A DNA stretch of 14,971 bases from Deltaproteobacteria bacterium (lineage in GTDB: Bacteria; UBA10199; DSSB01), in contig JAIOPF010000233.1 of assembly GCA_021414045.1 (NCBI GenBank), positions 1 through 14,971 of the forward strand. Direction: 5' to 3'. Below, one piece after another: positions 1-7,186 of this stretch. The translations under genes and the position numbers were made by a program. Numbering within the stretch: position 1 is the stretch's first letter; each line of letters begins with the position of its first letter. The notes under the pieces were generated by a model, which was given only the letters and a program-made list of their open reading frames with translations, searched no databases and was not told the DNA's origin.

Positions 1-2
1 GC

Positions 3-3000
3 GACGGCAAGGGCCCGCGGGCGATGCAGCGGCGGCTGCAGGCCGCGCAGGTCTTCTCGCAATTGGGACTCAAGGAACGCGTCAAAGAATCCCTGGCTCC
101 GCTCCAAGCCTACGCCAAACAGCTATCCGATCCCAAGAAAATGGCCGGGCTTTCCTTTAACTTGGCCCAGCTTTATCAGGGCGCCGGGATGACCTCGGAG
201 GCCAATGCCGCGCTTCAAGCCATCGTCGATTTAGGCGGACCCTCGGCCGCGCCCGAATACCGGGAATTGGGCACTCTCGCCCGCGGGGTGCAGCAATTGA
301 ATCGCGGCGAGGTCAAGGAGGCGAGGGAGACCTTCGCCGGGATTCCGCAAAACCCCGTCGCGCAGACCTTTCTCGTTAGCTTGCAGGAGGGTGCGCGGAA
401 AAACCGCTTCGCGATGGCCGTCGGAGTCCTGCGTTCGGTATCGCTCAATTTTCTGGAACGCGGCAAAGAATCGACCTTCGGAGGTTTTAGCAAAGAGGAA
501 TACGAATCCCTAAGCCGCGACACCCTCGGGGCTTGGGACGAGGTGCAGAAACTCTTGATTGGCGGGGACGCCGCGAATATCGACGAAGCGATCGCCGACG
601 TCCAAGCCAGTGGGCGATTTCCGGGATTCCGAACCGGTTTCTCGACTAACTACGGCGTCGATCCCCACGAGAAGGACACCAGCGAGTTTCACGTCGCCAG
701 CAGCGTCCGGGATTTTTTGGCCGCCCTGGACAATCCGGCCACCGGAGATCTCGACTTGGCGAAATCCGCCCTCGAATTGGGCTCTCGCCTCGAGGCCGAC
801 GGTTATTACAGCGCGGCGGGCGGCATCTATTCCTTCATGGGCAAGGATCCCCTGGTCCAGGCCGACGCCAAGGCGCGGCTCGACTCCTTGCCTGCTTCCA
901 TCAAGGTTCGCACCGGGATCGGCATCGCCTGGAACGTCATCTCCTTCGCTGCCGGTCCCGCGGGAATTATCGGCGCCAATTCCACCAGCAGCGCCGGCGG
1001 CGGAGATTACGTGGAGAACGTCGCGATGGCCCTGGTGCCCTTCGGCATCGCCCGGGCTTTCGCGGTGGGCGCCGAGGCCATCTACGTGGCGAAGACGGCC
1101 AGCCTGATTCGCAATCCCATGCTGTTCAAGGCCGGCGGATTTCTCGTCGGCAAGACGGCGGAGGCCGCGGGCTTCACCTTGGGCAATATGGCGATGCTGT
1201 CCCTGCTCAAGGGGCGCAGCGACCAATGGACTTGGGGACATTTCGGCAAGGAATTCGGCACGATGTTGGTGACCTTCATGCTCCTGCACGGCGCGGGAGC
1301 GGCGCTCCAAGGATTGGGCCGTTCCAGCAAGGGGGCGGTCGCCCGCGCCGAGGCCGATCTCGCCCGGGCGCTCGAATCCGGGTCCGGGGTGTCTTCCGCC
1401 GTCTCTCGGCTCCGTCTCGCGCGCGGGGTCGAATCGGTGTCGACCTCCGGCATCACCGCCTGGGGCGTGCGCGTTTCGGCCTTCACGGGCTCGGATTACT
1501 TCAACGAAGCAATAGGCTTGAAAGACCCGGAGCCAGGCATTCCCTTCGGCGTCCGTCTTTTCAGCAGCGCGGTCATGGATGCGCAGATGATCGTCGCCGG
1601 GAAAAGCATCGATGCCCTTAGCGGAGGGCGTCTCGGCAAGCTGGAAAAGGCGACGCAGGAGAAATATTTCGAACATCAAGTCGGCTATGAAACCGAGCGA
1701 CTACTGCCCCTGGTCGAAGGATTGGGTCTCGATGCGAAATCCCCCGCGGGCCGCCAAGTTTTGCAGGGCCTATTGACGGCGCGTTTGAACGGGGAAAGCC
1801 TAGTCGATTTGCAGGGGCGCACCAGTCCCGAGGAGAGGGCCGCTTACGAAAAAGCCGTTTCGGAGCATTGGGGCTTGGATCCGAAGAGCGCGGAGGGCCA
1901 ACAGGCCTTGGCTCAATTATTGGGCTATGGGCAATCGCATCCCTTCGCCGCCGGTGGTCGACCCTTGTCCGCCGCCGAGGTTGTGGAACTGACCGGCAAG
2001 CTCGATGCCGAGGGCTCGCGGTTACTGCTCGCGGCGGGGATCGAGCGAGGCCCGCATTTCGAATCCCTGCGCCGGGGCCTTCTCGGTTTCGCCTTGCAAA
2101 CGGGGATGGAAGTCTCCCAACTCGGCGTCTACGCCAAGCAAGCCACTGCTTTGAAAGCGCCGCTGCGCGGCTTGGCCGAGCAGCTGTTGGGACAAGACGG
2201 CGCCAAAACTCCGGAAGGCCAAAACCTGATGGGCGAGCTTGCTGTCTATGCGATGCTCCGCGCCTCGGCTCCGGAGAAATTGGCGGAAACGCTCGAGGGC
2301 TTGGGCAACAAAGAGTGGGGCGCCGATGTGCGGGCGGAACTGCGGGGCCGAGCCGAGGCCTTGTTCGGGAAAGGCGGCGAAGAGACGCCTTCCGGACGAG
2401 AATGGATGACCCGATTGTTTTTGCGCGGTCTCTACGGCAGCGAGCAGCCGAGCGAGATCCTTCCCGCCCTGCAGGCGGGAGTGGAGGCGGGGCGCGAGCT
2501 GGCGAGCCTGGCCGACGTCGCGAGTTTGGCACGCCCGAAGGAGCGCCTAGCCTTGGCGATCTGGGCCCTGGAACGCGGCGTCGACGCGGAAGTGCTCAAG
2601 GGAACGACGACGATGGTTCTCAAGGGGCAAATCGAGTTTCGGGTCGAGCAAGGACGGATCCGGGTCTTCGAGGTTCCGAAGGAACAGCAGGCGGCGAAGG
2701 CCTCCGAAGTGCGGGATCGCTTGCCGGAATTGCCTTCGGAATTACTGCGCGAGGACCGAGCGGCCACCGCAAGGGCCGGCGAGGAAATCCTCCCGGTGAC
2801 GGAAGACATGATCGTTTCCGACGAGCCGAAAGTCGCCGATTCCGACGCGACAAAACCTGGAAAAAAGATCAAGCCCATCGAGACCACGGTTGCGGGCAAA
2901 AGAAAGACGGTCGAAGCCCTCGCGGCGCGCAAGGGAATGACATCCAAGCCTTCCGCGGAAGTTCCTATCGTTCTGGATGCCAAGGAAGGAATGACGGTTC

Positions 3001-5303
3001 TTCCGCGCGTTGAAGGACCTATCCCCGATGTGGAATTGCGCGTGGGAGAGGAGCGGTTAAAACTTTCTTTCGAGGCGGGAGACGTCATCCCCTTGGAGGA
3101 AAAGGCCGGGAAACTCAACTTCGGCGCCGAGGTTAAAGAGGCCAAAGGCGAAATCGCGGTGCTGCGAAACGAGCATGGCGAACTCGCCTTTTATTTCCGC
3201 ACAGTAGGGGAGGCTAAAGGGCAGGAACTTCAACCGGGCGACAAATTGCGCGTGGGAGACGTGGAGTTTCTTTGGGAAGGACCGCAGAACCGACCGAAAC
3301 CCGAGTTGAAATCGGTGCCCTTGGAGCCGACTAAAAACGAAGGGCTTCCCAAGGCGGACAAACCACCCACCCTGCAAGGCAAGATCGGTCTCTCGGAGAC
3401 CGAGATCAGCGCCCATGCCTTTTTGGATTTTTATTTTGGCGAGGAAGGTTCCATCAAGACTCTCGATGCTTTCGTGGCGAGAAGCCAGGGTTCGGAACGC
3501 AATTCTTGGGTCGATGCTGCGGTCGATTTTCGCAGGACTTTGGGAAGTTTCCAGACCAAGGTCGCAGAATATGATGCCTTGGAAAAGGATTTCGACCTAC
3601 ATCGAGCCAATTTCCTTGATGCCAAAGGGAAAGATCCCGAGAAGGCCAAGGAATCGGCCCATCTTGCCGAGGAAGCCCTCAAGGCCCGCGGAGAATTGGA
3701 GCTGGAGATCGCTCGCGATCTCAAGGCCCTTACCAAGGAGCCTTATAATCAGCTTGAGTTGCAGTACAATGCCCGCGTCTCGAAGGCGGAGAAGGAAGCA
3801 ATTCCCTTGGACTTCGCCTTGGCCGCCGCAGAGGTGGAAGCCGCGATCGCCTCGCGGGGCACCGACGAGAAGCAAGCGCTGCATTATCAGCTGGTCTTTA
3901 CGCCGCTCGGCGAGATCTCCGAGAATCACTACGACTATGAATTCAACCGATTGCCGCTGGGAGAGTTAGCCCATGCCGAGGTCCACGTTACCCGTTGGGA
4001 AGTAGCCGAACGCACCCTCCAGCAGATGGTCGATGAAGGCGTGCTGAAACCGGAACAGTTGCCCGATTTCGAGGCCCTGCGCGCCGGCGGCGCCAAGGAA
4101 TTCGAAGTCTCCGCGGAGATTCCCGGCTCCGGGAAAATGCGGGTTGTCTTTCATTTCGAAGGCAAGGTCGAGGAGCCTTCTGGCGCTACGCCCTCGGAAG
4201 GCGGCAAATCGGGGGGCCTTGGATTGACGGGGGCCCTACTTGGTCTGACGACCCTACTCACCCCGGAAATCGCCCGGGCCTCCGATGGCGCGGCTGGCGG
4301 CGGCGATGCCAGCCTTTTGCCTTGGGTCTTGGGAGTGGGAGCCGCCTTGCTCACCGCCGCGGGCGGGGCTTACCTTTGGGCCAAGGCCCGTCCCGAATCC
4401 AAGACTTCGGAGCAGGACGGGGACGCGCTGCGGAAACGCCGCTCTTCCGCGGCGGATAAAATTTCCGAAAGCAAACCTCTGACCCAGGGCCCGGTGAAGA
4501 TTCCCACCGGAAAGGGCGTCGGGGGTGATTTGCTCAGCTTTTTGGGAGACCGGCCCTCCTTGGTGGATCGAGCGCCGGTTCCCGGAATCGACCGAAAAGA
4601 AATGCGCCGTCTCGAATCCATCTTCGAAAAGGGCGGCGACCTGATGGAAATGGAATTGCCCGACGGATCGAAATTGACGCGGTTGGTGGAATTGGTGACC
4701 GGGGCCGCGACCATGAATGCCATGCCGGTGGGCGAAGAGGTGGTCCAGTTTTTCAAGCAGTGGAAGAAGGAAAACGGCTTCCGGCCCGTCGATGCCTTGA
4801 CCGCGCGGCGAGCCTGGAAAGAACTGAATCAGCGTGCCAAGAAGGCGGGGATTCAAATCGAATTCGGCGGCCCTACGGTCAAGGGCCGCGCTATCGATCC
4901 GAAAGAGCTCCAAGAGAAGATCGACTATCAAGGGGCCCCCATCGCCTATCTCAACGAGTTAATGAAGCTGCTTCCCGATTCGATGCTCAACAATCCTCGC
5001 CTCAAGCACTTGTACCTCGATACCGGAAGGCAGGGTGCGGGGGAACTCAGCTGGCCTTCCGCGGTTCGCGCCGTTATCTCGCGGCGTTGTTTTTCCATGA
5101 AATCGGGCACTCCACGGCCGAGCGATATAAACCGGGAGCGGCGGGTGATCCGACGATTCCGGGCGGGATTCGAGACCAGATGGCCAAGTCGGTTGAAATT
5201 CTTTCTCGCAAAAAAGCGATGCTCGGCTTGGACTGGTCCCTGGGCGCGGAGGATAGGGCGGCCTATCAAACCGGGTCCATCACCGAGTTTCTCGCCGAGT
5301 TGA
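3..5303 (+). CDS. Giant TPR/FHA-like multidomain protein, 5'-partial, upstream part of a frameshifted gene
   Basis: The frame is open to the left edge (Asp-Gly-Lys-Gly precedes the first ATG at 24), and no ribosome binding site precedes that ATG, so the true start lies outside the window. Reading along: TPR-like helices (to about 890); a Gly/Ala-rich hydrophobic core (897-1635); a helical region with four repeats (1722-2440); an acidic/lysine linker; a degenerate FHA-like module (3024-3284); a charged helical domain of unknown type (3390-4175); two hydrophobic segments (4212-4262, 4314-4382); a basic linker; and the front half of a metallopeptidase domain. Native-looking sequence stops at about 5042. 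From there to the stop at 5303 the product is Arg/Pro/Ser-rich, typical of an out-of-frame read, while the expected continuation appears in the -1 frame. The original product was therefore probably the fusion with 5042-7186. No named family covers the whole protein; the function is not known. Confidence 0.85.
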   Translation, partial: DGKGPRAMQRRLQAAQVFSQLGLKERVKESLAPLQAYAKQLSDPKKMAGLSFNLAQLYQGAGMTSEANAALQAIVDLGGPSAAPEYRELGTLARGVQQLNRGEVKEARETFAGIPQNPVAQTFLVSLQEGARKNRFAMAVGVLRSVSLNFLERGKESTFGGFSKEEYESLSRDTLGAWDEVQKLLIGGDAANIDEAIADVQASGRFPGFRTGFSTNYGVDPHEKDTSEFHVASSVRDFLAALDNPATGDLDLAKSALELGSRLEADGYYSAAGGIYSFMGKDPLVQADAKARLDSLPASIKVRTGIGIAWNVISFAAGPAGIIGANSTSSAGGGDYVENVAMALVPFGIARAFAVGAEAIYVAKTASLIRNPMLFKAGGFLVGKTAEAAGFTLGNMAMLSLLKGRSDQWTWGHFGKEFGTMLVTFMLLHGAGAALQGLGRSSKGAVARAEADLARALESGSGVSSAVSRLRLARGVESVSTSGITAWGVRVSAFTGSDYFNEAIGLKDPEPGIPFGVRLFSSAVMDAQMIVAGKSIDALSGGRLGKLEKATQEKYFEHQVGYETERLLPLVEGLGLDAKSPAGRQVLQGLLTARLNGESLVDLQGRTSPEERAAYEKAVSEHWGLDPKSAEGQQALAQLLGYGQSHPFAAGGRPLSAAEVVELTGKLDAEGSRLLLAAGIERGPHFESLRRGLLGFALQTGMEVSQLGVYAKQATALKAPLRGLAEQLLGQDGAKTPEGQNLMGELAVYAMLRASAPEKLAETLEGLGNKEWGADVRAELRGRAEALFGKGGEETPSGREWMTRLFLRGLYGSEQPSEILPALQAGVEAGRELASLADVASLARPKERLALAIWALERGVDAEVLKGTTTMVLKGQIEFRVEQGRIRVFEVPKEQQAAKASEVRDRLPELPSELLREDRAATARAGEEILPVTEDMIVSDEPKVADSDATKPGKKIKPIETTVAGKRKTVEALAARKGMTSKPSAEVPIVLDAKEGMTVLPRVEGPIPDVELRVGEERLKLSFEAGDVIPLEEKAGKLNFGAEVKEAKGEIAVLRNEHGELAFYFRTVGEAKGQELQPGDKLRVGDVEFLWEGPQNRPKPELKSVPLEPTKNEGLPKADKPPTLQGKIGLSETEISAHAFLDFYFGEEGSIKTLDAFVARSQGSERNSWVDAAVDFRRTLGSFQTKVAEYDALEKDFDLHRANFLDAKGKDPEKAKESAHLAEEALKARGELELEIARDLKALTKEPYNQLELQYNARVSKAEKEAIPLDFALAAAEVEAAIASRGTDEKQALHYQLVFTPLGEISENHYDYEFNRLPLGELAHAEVHVTRWEVAERTLQQMVDEGVLKPEQLPDFEALRAGGAKEFEVSAEIPGSGKMRVVFHFEGKVEEPSGATPSEGGKSGGLGLTGALLGLTTLLTPEIARASDGAAGGGDASLLPWVLGVGAALLTAAGGAYLWAKARPESKTSEQDGDALRKRRSSAADKISESKPLTQGPVKIPTGKGVGGDLLSFLGDRPSLVDRAPVPGIDRKEMRRLESIFEKGGDLMEMELPDGSKLTRLVELVTGAATMNAMPVGEEVVQFFKQWKKENGFRPVDALTARRAWKELNQRAKKAGIQIEFGGPTVKGRAIDPKELQEKIDYQGAPIAYLNELMKLLPDSMLNNPRLKHLYLDTGRQGAGELSWPSAVRAVISRRCFSMKSGTPRPSDINRERRVIRRFRAGFETRWPSRLKFFLAKKRCSAWTGPWARRIGRPIKPGPSPSFSPS
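897..1635 (+). other. Gly/Ala-rich hydrophobic core domain, paralogous to the one in the second gene
   Basis: Several hydrophobic helices follow one another, including stretches reading GIAWNVISFAAGPAGIIG, VENVAMALVPFGIARAFAVG and EFGTMLVTFMLLHGAGAALQ. A motif NEAIGL at 1503-1520 is followed by a Pro/Gly turn and another hydrophobic helix. The second gene has the same order, with HLLKSYGSTLLMIGGLKGFG and NQALGL at 10670-10687. The two regions therefore look homologous at protein level. Glycine and alanine are so frequent that these may be membrane-inserting amphipathic helices or a packed soluble helical core. I do not recognise the family. Confidence 0.6.
1722..2440 (+). repeat. Four-copy degenerate helical protein repeat
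   Basis: Four segments share the pattern Leu-x-Gly-x(2-4)-Lys/Glu-Ser/Thr-Pro/Ala-x-Gly-Arg/Gln-x(2)-Leu/Met followed by a hydrophobic helix. They begin near 1722 (LGLDAKSPAGRQVLQGLL), 1869 (WGLDPKSAEGQQALAQLL), 2184 (LLGQDGAKTPEGQNLMGEL) and 2361 (LFGKGGEETPSGREWMTRL). Spacing is irregular (roughly 147, 315 and 177 bases), so they are diverged helical repeats rather than a recent DNA duplication. They lie between the hydrophobic core and the first FHA-like module and probably form a solenoid. The first two copies could belong to a different sub-repeat than the last two. Confidence 0.5.
3024..3284 (+). other. Degenerate FHA-like beta module
   Basis: About 87 residues alternate short beta-type stretches and end in LQPGDKLRVGDVEFLWEGP. 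The same closing pattern (Leu-x-x-Gly-Asp-x-Leu-Arg-Val/Ile-Gly, then an aromatic, x, Trp) closes the modules of the second gene and, in weaker form, the true FHA domain at 6689-6949. The classical phosphothreonine-binding residues (Ser-Arg-x-His and the Asn-Gly turn) are absent, so phosphopeptide binding is not expected. Assignment as a degenerate FHA fold is an inference from order, length and the closing strand. Confidence 0.5.
3390..4175 (+). other. Charged helical domain of unknown function
   Basis: The first half (about 3390-3860) is rich in Glu, Lys and Ala with heptad-like spacing, consistent with a helical bundle or short coiled coils. The second half (about 3880-4175) is mixed alpha/beta, with an HYDYEF stretch, an AHAEVHVTRWEVAERTL stretch and a beta-rich end. 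I do not recognise any family. It sits between the first FHA-like module and two hydrophobic segments, the kind of position an effector domain holds elsewhere in these two genes. Confidence 0.4.
4212..4382 (+). other. Two predicted transmembrane segments flanking a Gly/Asp-rich loop
   Basis: The first segment (4212-4262) reads GGLGLTGALLGLTTLL and is followed by TPEIARASDG, resembling a signal-peptidase-type boundary. The second (4314-4382) reads LLPWVLGVGAALLTAAGGAY, ends at Leu-Trp-Ala, and is followed by a basic stretch with KARP and LRKRR. Between them is a short Gly/Ala/Asp loop. The arrangement suggests a membrane hairpin that separates the N-terminal scaffold from the C-terminal metallopeptidase/phosphatase half, with the basic side probably cytoplasmic by the positive-inside rule. 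This is prediction by eye only. Confidence 0.55.
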
Positions 5304-5455
5304 ACTTGATGTACGTCACCGCCGGCCCCAAGCTCCGCGCCCATATCGAGTCCTTTCCGGAGGGAAGTCCTGAGCGTCAGGCCTGGGATTTCGCCTATGG
5401 CGAGATGAAGTCGCGGATTTTCGAGGGAATCGAGTACGGTTACGACGCGGATTAT
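4938..5455 (+). other. HEXXH zinc metallopeptidase domain, anthrax-lethal-factor-like
   Basis: HEIGH at 5096-5110 supplies the two zinc-ligand histidines and the catalytic glutamate. About 60 residues downstream, TEFLAELNLMY (5282-5314) supplies a candidate third ligand in the context seen in anthrax lethal-factor-type (M34/ATLF) peptidases, where a glutamate in an EFFAE-type helix binds zinc. A further helix ending near 5430 completes a compact domain. The upstream part (LLPDSMLNNPRLKHLYLD) lies in the other frame, so the frame break at 5039-5043 cuts through the domain. The gluzincin pattern is clear. The ATLF assignment is a family resemblance I could not test by profile search. The substrate is unknown. 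Confidence 0.72.
5036..5046 (+). other. Frame break at a run of five G
   Basis: Up to 5042 the coding frame is that of the upstream part (ending Leu-Asp-Thr-Gly-Arg-Gln-Gly-Ala-Gly). From 5042 the plausible protein continues in the -1 frame (Gly-Thr-Gln-Leu-Ala-Phe, then on to HEIGH). One extra G in the run at 5039-5043 would restore a single frame of about 2394 codons. The cause may be a homopolymer error in the assembly, a true mutation making a pseudogene, or slippage during expression. No canonical X-XXY-YYZ slippery heptamer is present (the zero frame reads GCG GGG GAA), so programmed frameshifting is the least supported option. Confidence 0.85.
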
Positions 5456-7186
5456 CGGCCGGCGGCTTCCGTGAAAAGCGCCAAACCGGCAGGGAAAAAG
5501 GCGGAAGTTCCCGCACCGGAAAAAACCGAGATACTGCCCGTCCAAATCAACACTCCCCCGCCTAAGCCGGTGATCGGTACCGTTGAGATGGCCTTGGCCG
5601 ACAACGCTCCCGGCGCGGGCCGCAAGGGCAAGGCCGGAAAATCCCAAGGCACCGAGGAATACGGCACCTTCTCCGTCATCACCGACGAGGGAACGGGTTA
5701 TCACAAGGATCACAATGAAGACGGCTATGTCCTAGGTCGCAATTGGGGCTTGGTATTGGACGGCATGGGGGGGATGGGTTCGGGCGACAAGGCCAGCGAG
5801 ATCGCCGGCAAGAAATTCGCCGAAGAGATGTCGGCCCATGGAGACTTGCTGAGAGCTACCCTCGCCGCGGGCCGGGCCATCAATGAAAGCCCCTACCACA
5901 GCGGGGGCACGACTTCCGTCGCCCATCAAATCGTGAAGCGAGCGGACGGCACTTACGTCGCGAAACTGGTCGTCACCGGCGACGCCGCGGCGATTTTATT
6001 CCGCCGCGATGCGAACGGGAAGTACGTCTATGATCCGAAACTGCGTACCGAAGAACAATCCCAAGCGGCTTTGTTAAGGAAGGCGGGAAGGATCACCAAC
6101 ACTCTTCAGGCGCGCGCCTCGGATATCGCCAATGTCGTCACGGGCGGCTTGGGCTTGGGCCGCGAAGCGAAGCCGGATACTTACGAATACGAGATTCGCA
6201 AGGGAGATTATCTACTCTCTTTTTCCGATGGCATCGGCGACAACGTCAGCGGCGAGGAGTTGGCGAGGATACTGAACAATTCGCGTTCGGCAGGAGAAGT
6301 CCAGGATAAGATTTCGGATTTGGTGCACTGGAAAATGGAAAAGTTGGCGAAGGCTCGGGCGGTGGCGAAAGGTCGATCGCAAGAAGGGGTCATGGTGGAT
6401 AGTTTCGTGGATTCCGAGGACAGGTTTCACTGGAGAGTGGAGCTCAACGACATGCCGGGCTACACCATCGACGAAAAGGGCCACGTTTACGATTCCGCCG
6501 GCAAGATGGTCGATCATTACAAGTCGGACAACCTGACGATCCATGTCTATTCCCATGACGTCTTGGAACCGCCCGCGGGACGGGCTTCCGAAGTGACGGT
6601 CACCATGCCGGTCGTCGACATTGCCGATCAGAAAACCTTGATTCTACAATTGCCCAAAGTGGAGCCGCGCTGGACTTCGAACGGCGAATGGGTTTTGCCC
6701 AAAGGATTTCGTTCCACCACGATCGGCAGCGATCGCAGCAAGGGAGCCCAAATTTTGATGCCGGATCCCTTGGTGTCTCGGCAGCATGCGGAAATTTTCG
6801 AATCGGAAGGGGAGTTGTGGATACGGGACAAAGGTTCCCTGAACGGCACTTTCGTCGATGGCAAAAGGCTCAGCGGTGAAGAAGCCCATGTCCTGGATTC
6901 GGGGACCCTCGTGAGTTTCGGGGGCCGCAGCTACCAATTCGACGTCGTTGGCGACCAGGCCAAACTGACCCCGGTTCTGGCGGTGAGTCCCGGTCAAGGG
7001 ACCGTTAACTTTGGGGGAATCACCCTCTTGGAGGGTGATCCCGGGGTCTATTTCATCCGCAATGAGGGAAAAGGCCCGGTTCAGGTCGATGGGGCTTCCT
7101 TGGAAGCGAACGGACAGGCCTACCGGATTCGCGACCGGGAAAGCGTGAAACTGGGCCAGCAGAATTTTATCTTTCGAATCCAGTAA
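5042..7186 (+). CDS. Downstream part of the same giant gene: metallopeptidase, PP2C phosphatase and FHA domains
   Basis: This is the continuation of the upstream gene after a -1 shift. The frame is technically open further upstream (an ATG lies at 4760), but 4760-5041 in this frame is low-quality shadow sequence, and the first ATG inside convincing protein is at 5180, after the HEIGH motif. Domains in order: the catalytic half of a zinc metallopeptidase (HEIGH at 5096-5110, downstream Glu in TEFLAE near 5282-5296); a Lys/Pro-rich linker (about 5460-5650); a full PP2C-type Ser/Thr phosphatase (5654-6562); a canonical FHA domain (6689-6949); and a second degenerate FHA-like module ending at the TAA at 7184-7186. 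A PP2C with an FHA domain points to phosphothreonine-dependent signalling, in which the FHA domain recruits partners and the phosphatase acts on them. If the frameshift is real, this part would be expressed only by internal initiation and would lack the protease. Confidence 0.85.
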   Translation, partial: GTQLAFRGSRRYLAALFFHEIGHSTAERYKPGAAGDPTIPGGIRDQMAKSVEILSRKKAMLGLDWSLGAEDRAAYQTGSITEFLAELNLMYVTAGPKLRAHIESFPEGSPERQAWDFAYGEMKSRIFEGIEYGYDADYRPAASVKSAKPAGKKAEVPAPEKTEILPVQINTPPPKPVIGTVEMALADNAPGAGRKGKAGKSQGTEEYGTFSVITDEGTGYHKDHNEDGYVLGRNWGLVLDGMGGMGSGDKASEIAGKKFAEEMSAHGDLLRATLAAGRAINESPYHSGGTTSVAHQIVKRADGTYVAKLVVTGDAAAILFRRDANGKYVYDPKLRTEEQSQAALLRKAGRITNTLQARASDIANVVTGGLGLGREAKPDTYEYEIRKGDYLLSFSDGIGDNVSGEELARILNNSRSAGEVQDKISDLVHWKMEKLAKARAVAKGRSQEGVMVDSFVDSEDRFHWRVELNDMPGYTIDEKGHVYDSAGKMVDHYKSDNLTIHVYSHDVLEPPAGRASEVTVTMPVVDIADQKTLILQLPKVEPRWTSNGEWVLPKGFRSTTIGSDRSKGAQILMPDPLVSRQHAEIFESEGELWIRDKGSLNGTFVDGKRLSGEEAHVLDSGTLVSFGGRSYQFDVVGDQAKLTPVLAVSPGQGTVNFGGITLLEGDPGVYFIRNEGKGPVQVDGASLEANGQAYRIRDRESVKLGQQNFIFRIQ
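5654..6562 (+). other. PP2C (PPM) serine/threonine phosphatase domain
   Basis: All the hallmark motifs appear in order: HNEDG (from 5711), VLDGMGG (Asp at 5759), GGTTS (near 5906), GDAAA (Asp at 5981), SFSDGIGDN (Asp at 6227) and SDNLTIHVY (Asp at 6527). These aspartates bind the Mg/Mn pair in PPM phosphatases, so the domain looks catalytically competent. An insertion of roughly 50 residues (about 6400-6515, with aromatic and Asp/Gly-rich beta stretches) sits between the SDG helix region and the final DN strand. Together with the following FHA domain, the arrangement resembles bacterial phosphosignalling modules, but no Ser/Thr kinase is visible in the window. Confidence 0.96.
6689..6949 (+). 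other. Canonical FHA domain
   Basis: The sequence shows the full forkhead-associated signature: TTIGSD near the start, DPLVSRQHAEI in the middle, and IRDKGSLNGTFVDGKRL followed by a closing strand ending YQFDV. The Arg of the IGSD loop region, Ser-Arg-x-His and the Asn-Gly turn are the residues FHA domains use to bind phosphothreonine peptides, so this copy probably binds them. It follows directly on the phosphatase and would hold phosphorylated partners near it. Confidence 0.95.
6974..7183 (+). other. C-terminal degenerate FHA-like module
   Basis: This is the last stretch of the first gene, ending in RIRDRESVKLGQQNFIFRIQ just before the stop. The strand order and the closing KLGQQNFIF resemble the FHA domain immediately upstream (VSFGGRSYQF), but Ser-Arg-x-His and the Asn-Gly turn are missing. 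It was probably produced by duplication of an FHA unit followed by loss of the ligand site. Confidence 0.5.

Noticed and set aside
24..26. ATG at 24 as the true start of the first gene
   Set aside because: The frame is open before it to the edge, there is no ribosome binding site, and the preceding DGKG resembles internal sequence of the second gene.
510..1679. A 389-codon open frame on the minus strand
   Set aside because: It lies opposite the well-formed first gene, and its product is His/Gly/Arg-rich with no recognisable motif. Long antisense frames are common in GC-rich coding DNA.
3034..3259. A 16-base exact direct repeat (aattgcgcgtgggaga at 3034-3049 and 3244-3259)
   Set aside because: It encodes the repeated Leu-Arg-Val-Gly strand at both ends of the FHA-like module and is in frame both times, so chance or protein-level constraint explains it better than a mobile or regulatory repeat.
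4760..5041. ATG at 4760 as the start of a separate downstream gene
   Set aside because: In this frame 4760-5041 gives Arg/Ser-rich shadow sequence, while the other frame gives protein that fits the metallopeptidase domain.
5036..5046. Programmed -1 frameshift
   Set aside because: The zero frame reads GCG GGG GAA without a canonical slippery heptamer, and I saw no clear downstream pseudoknot. A missing G or a mutation is simpler.
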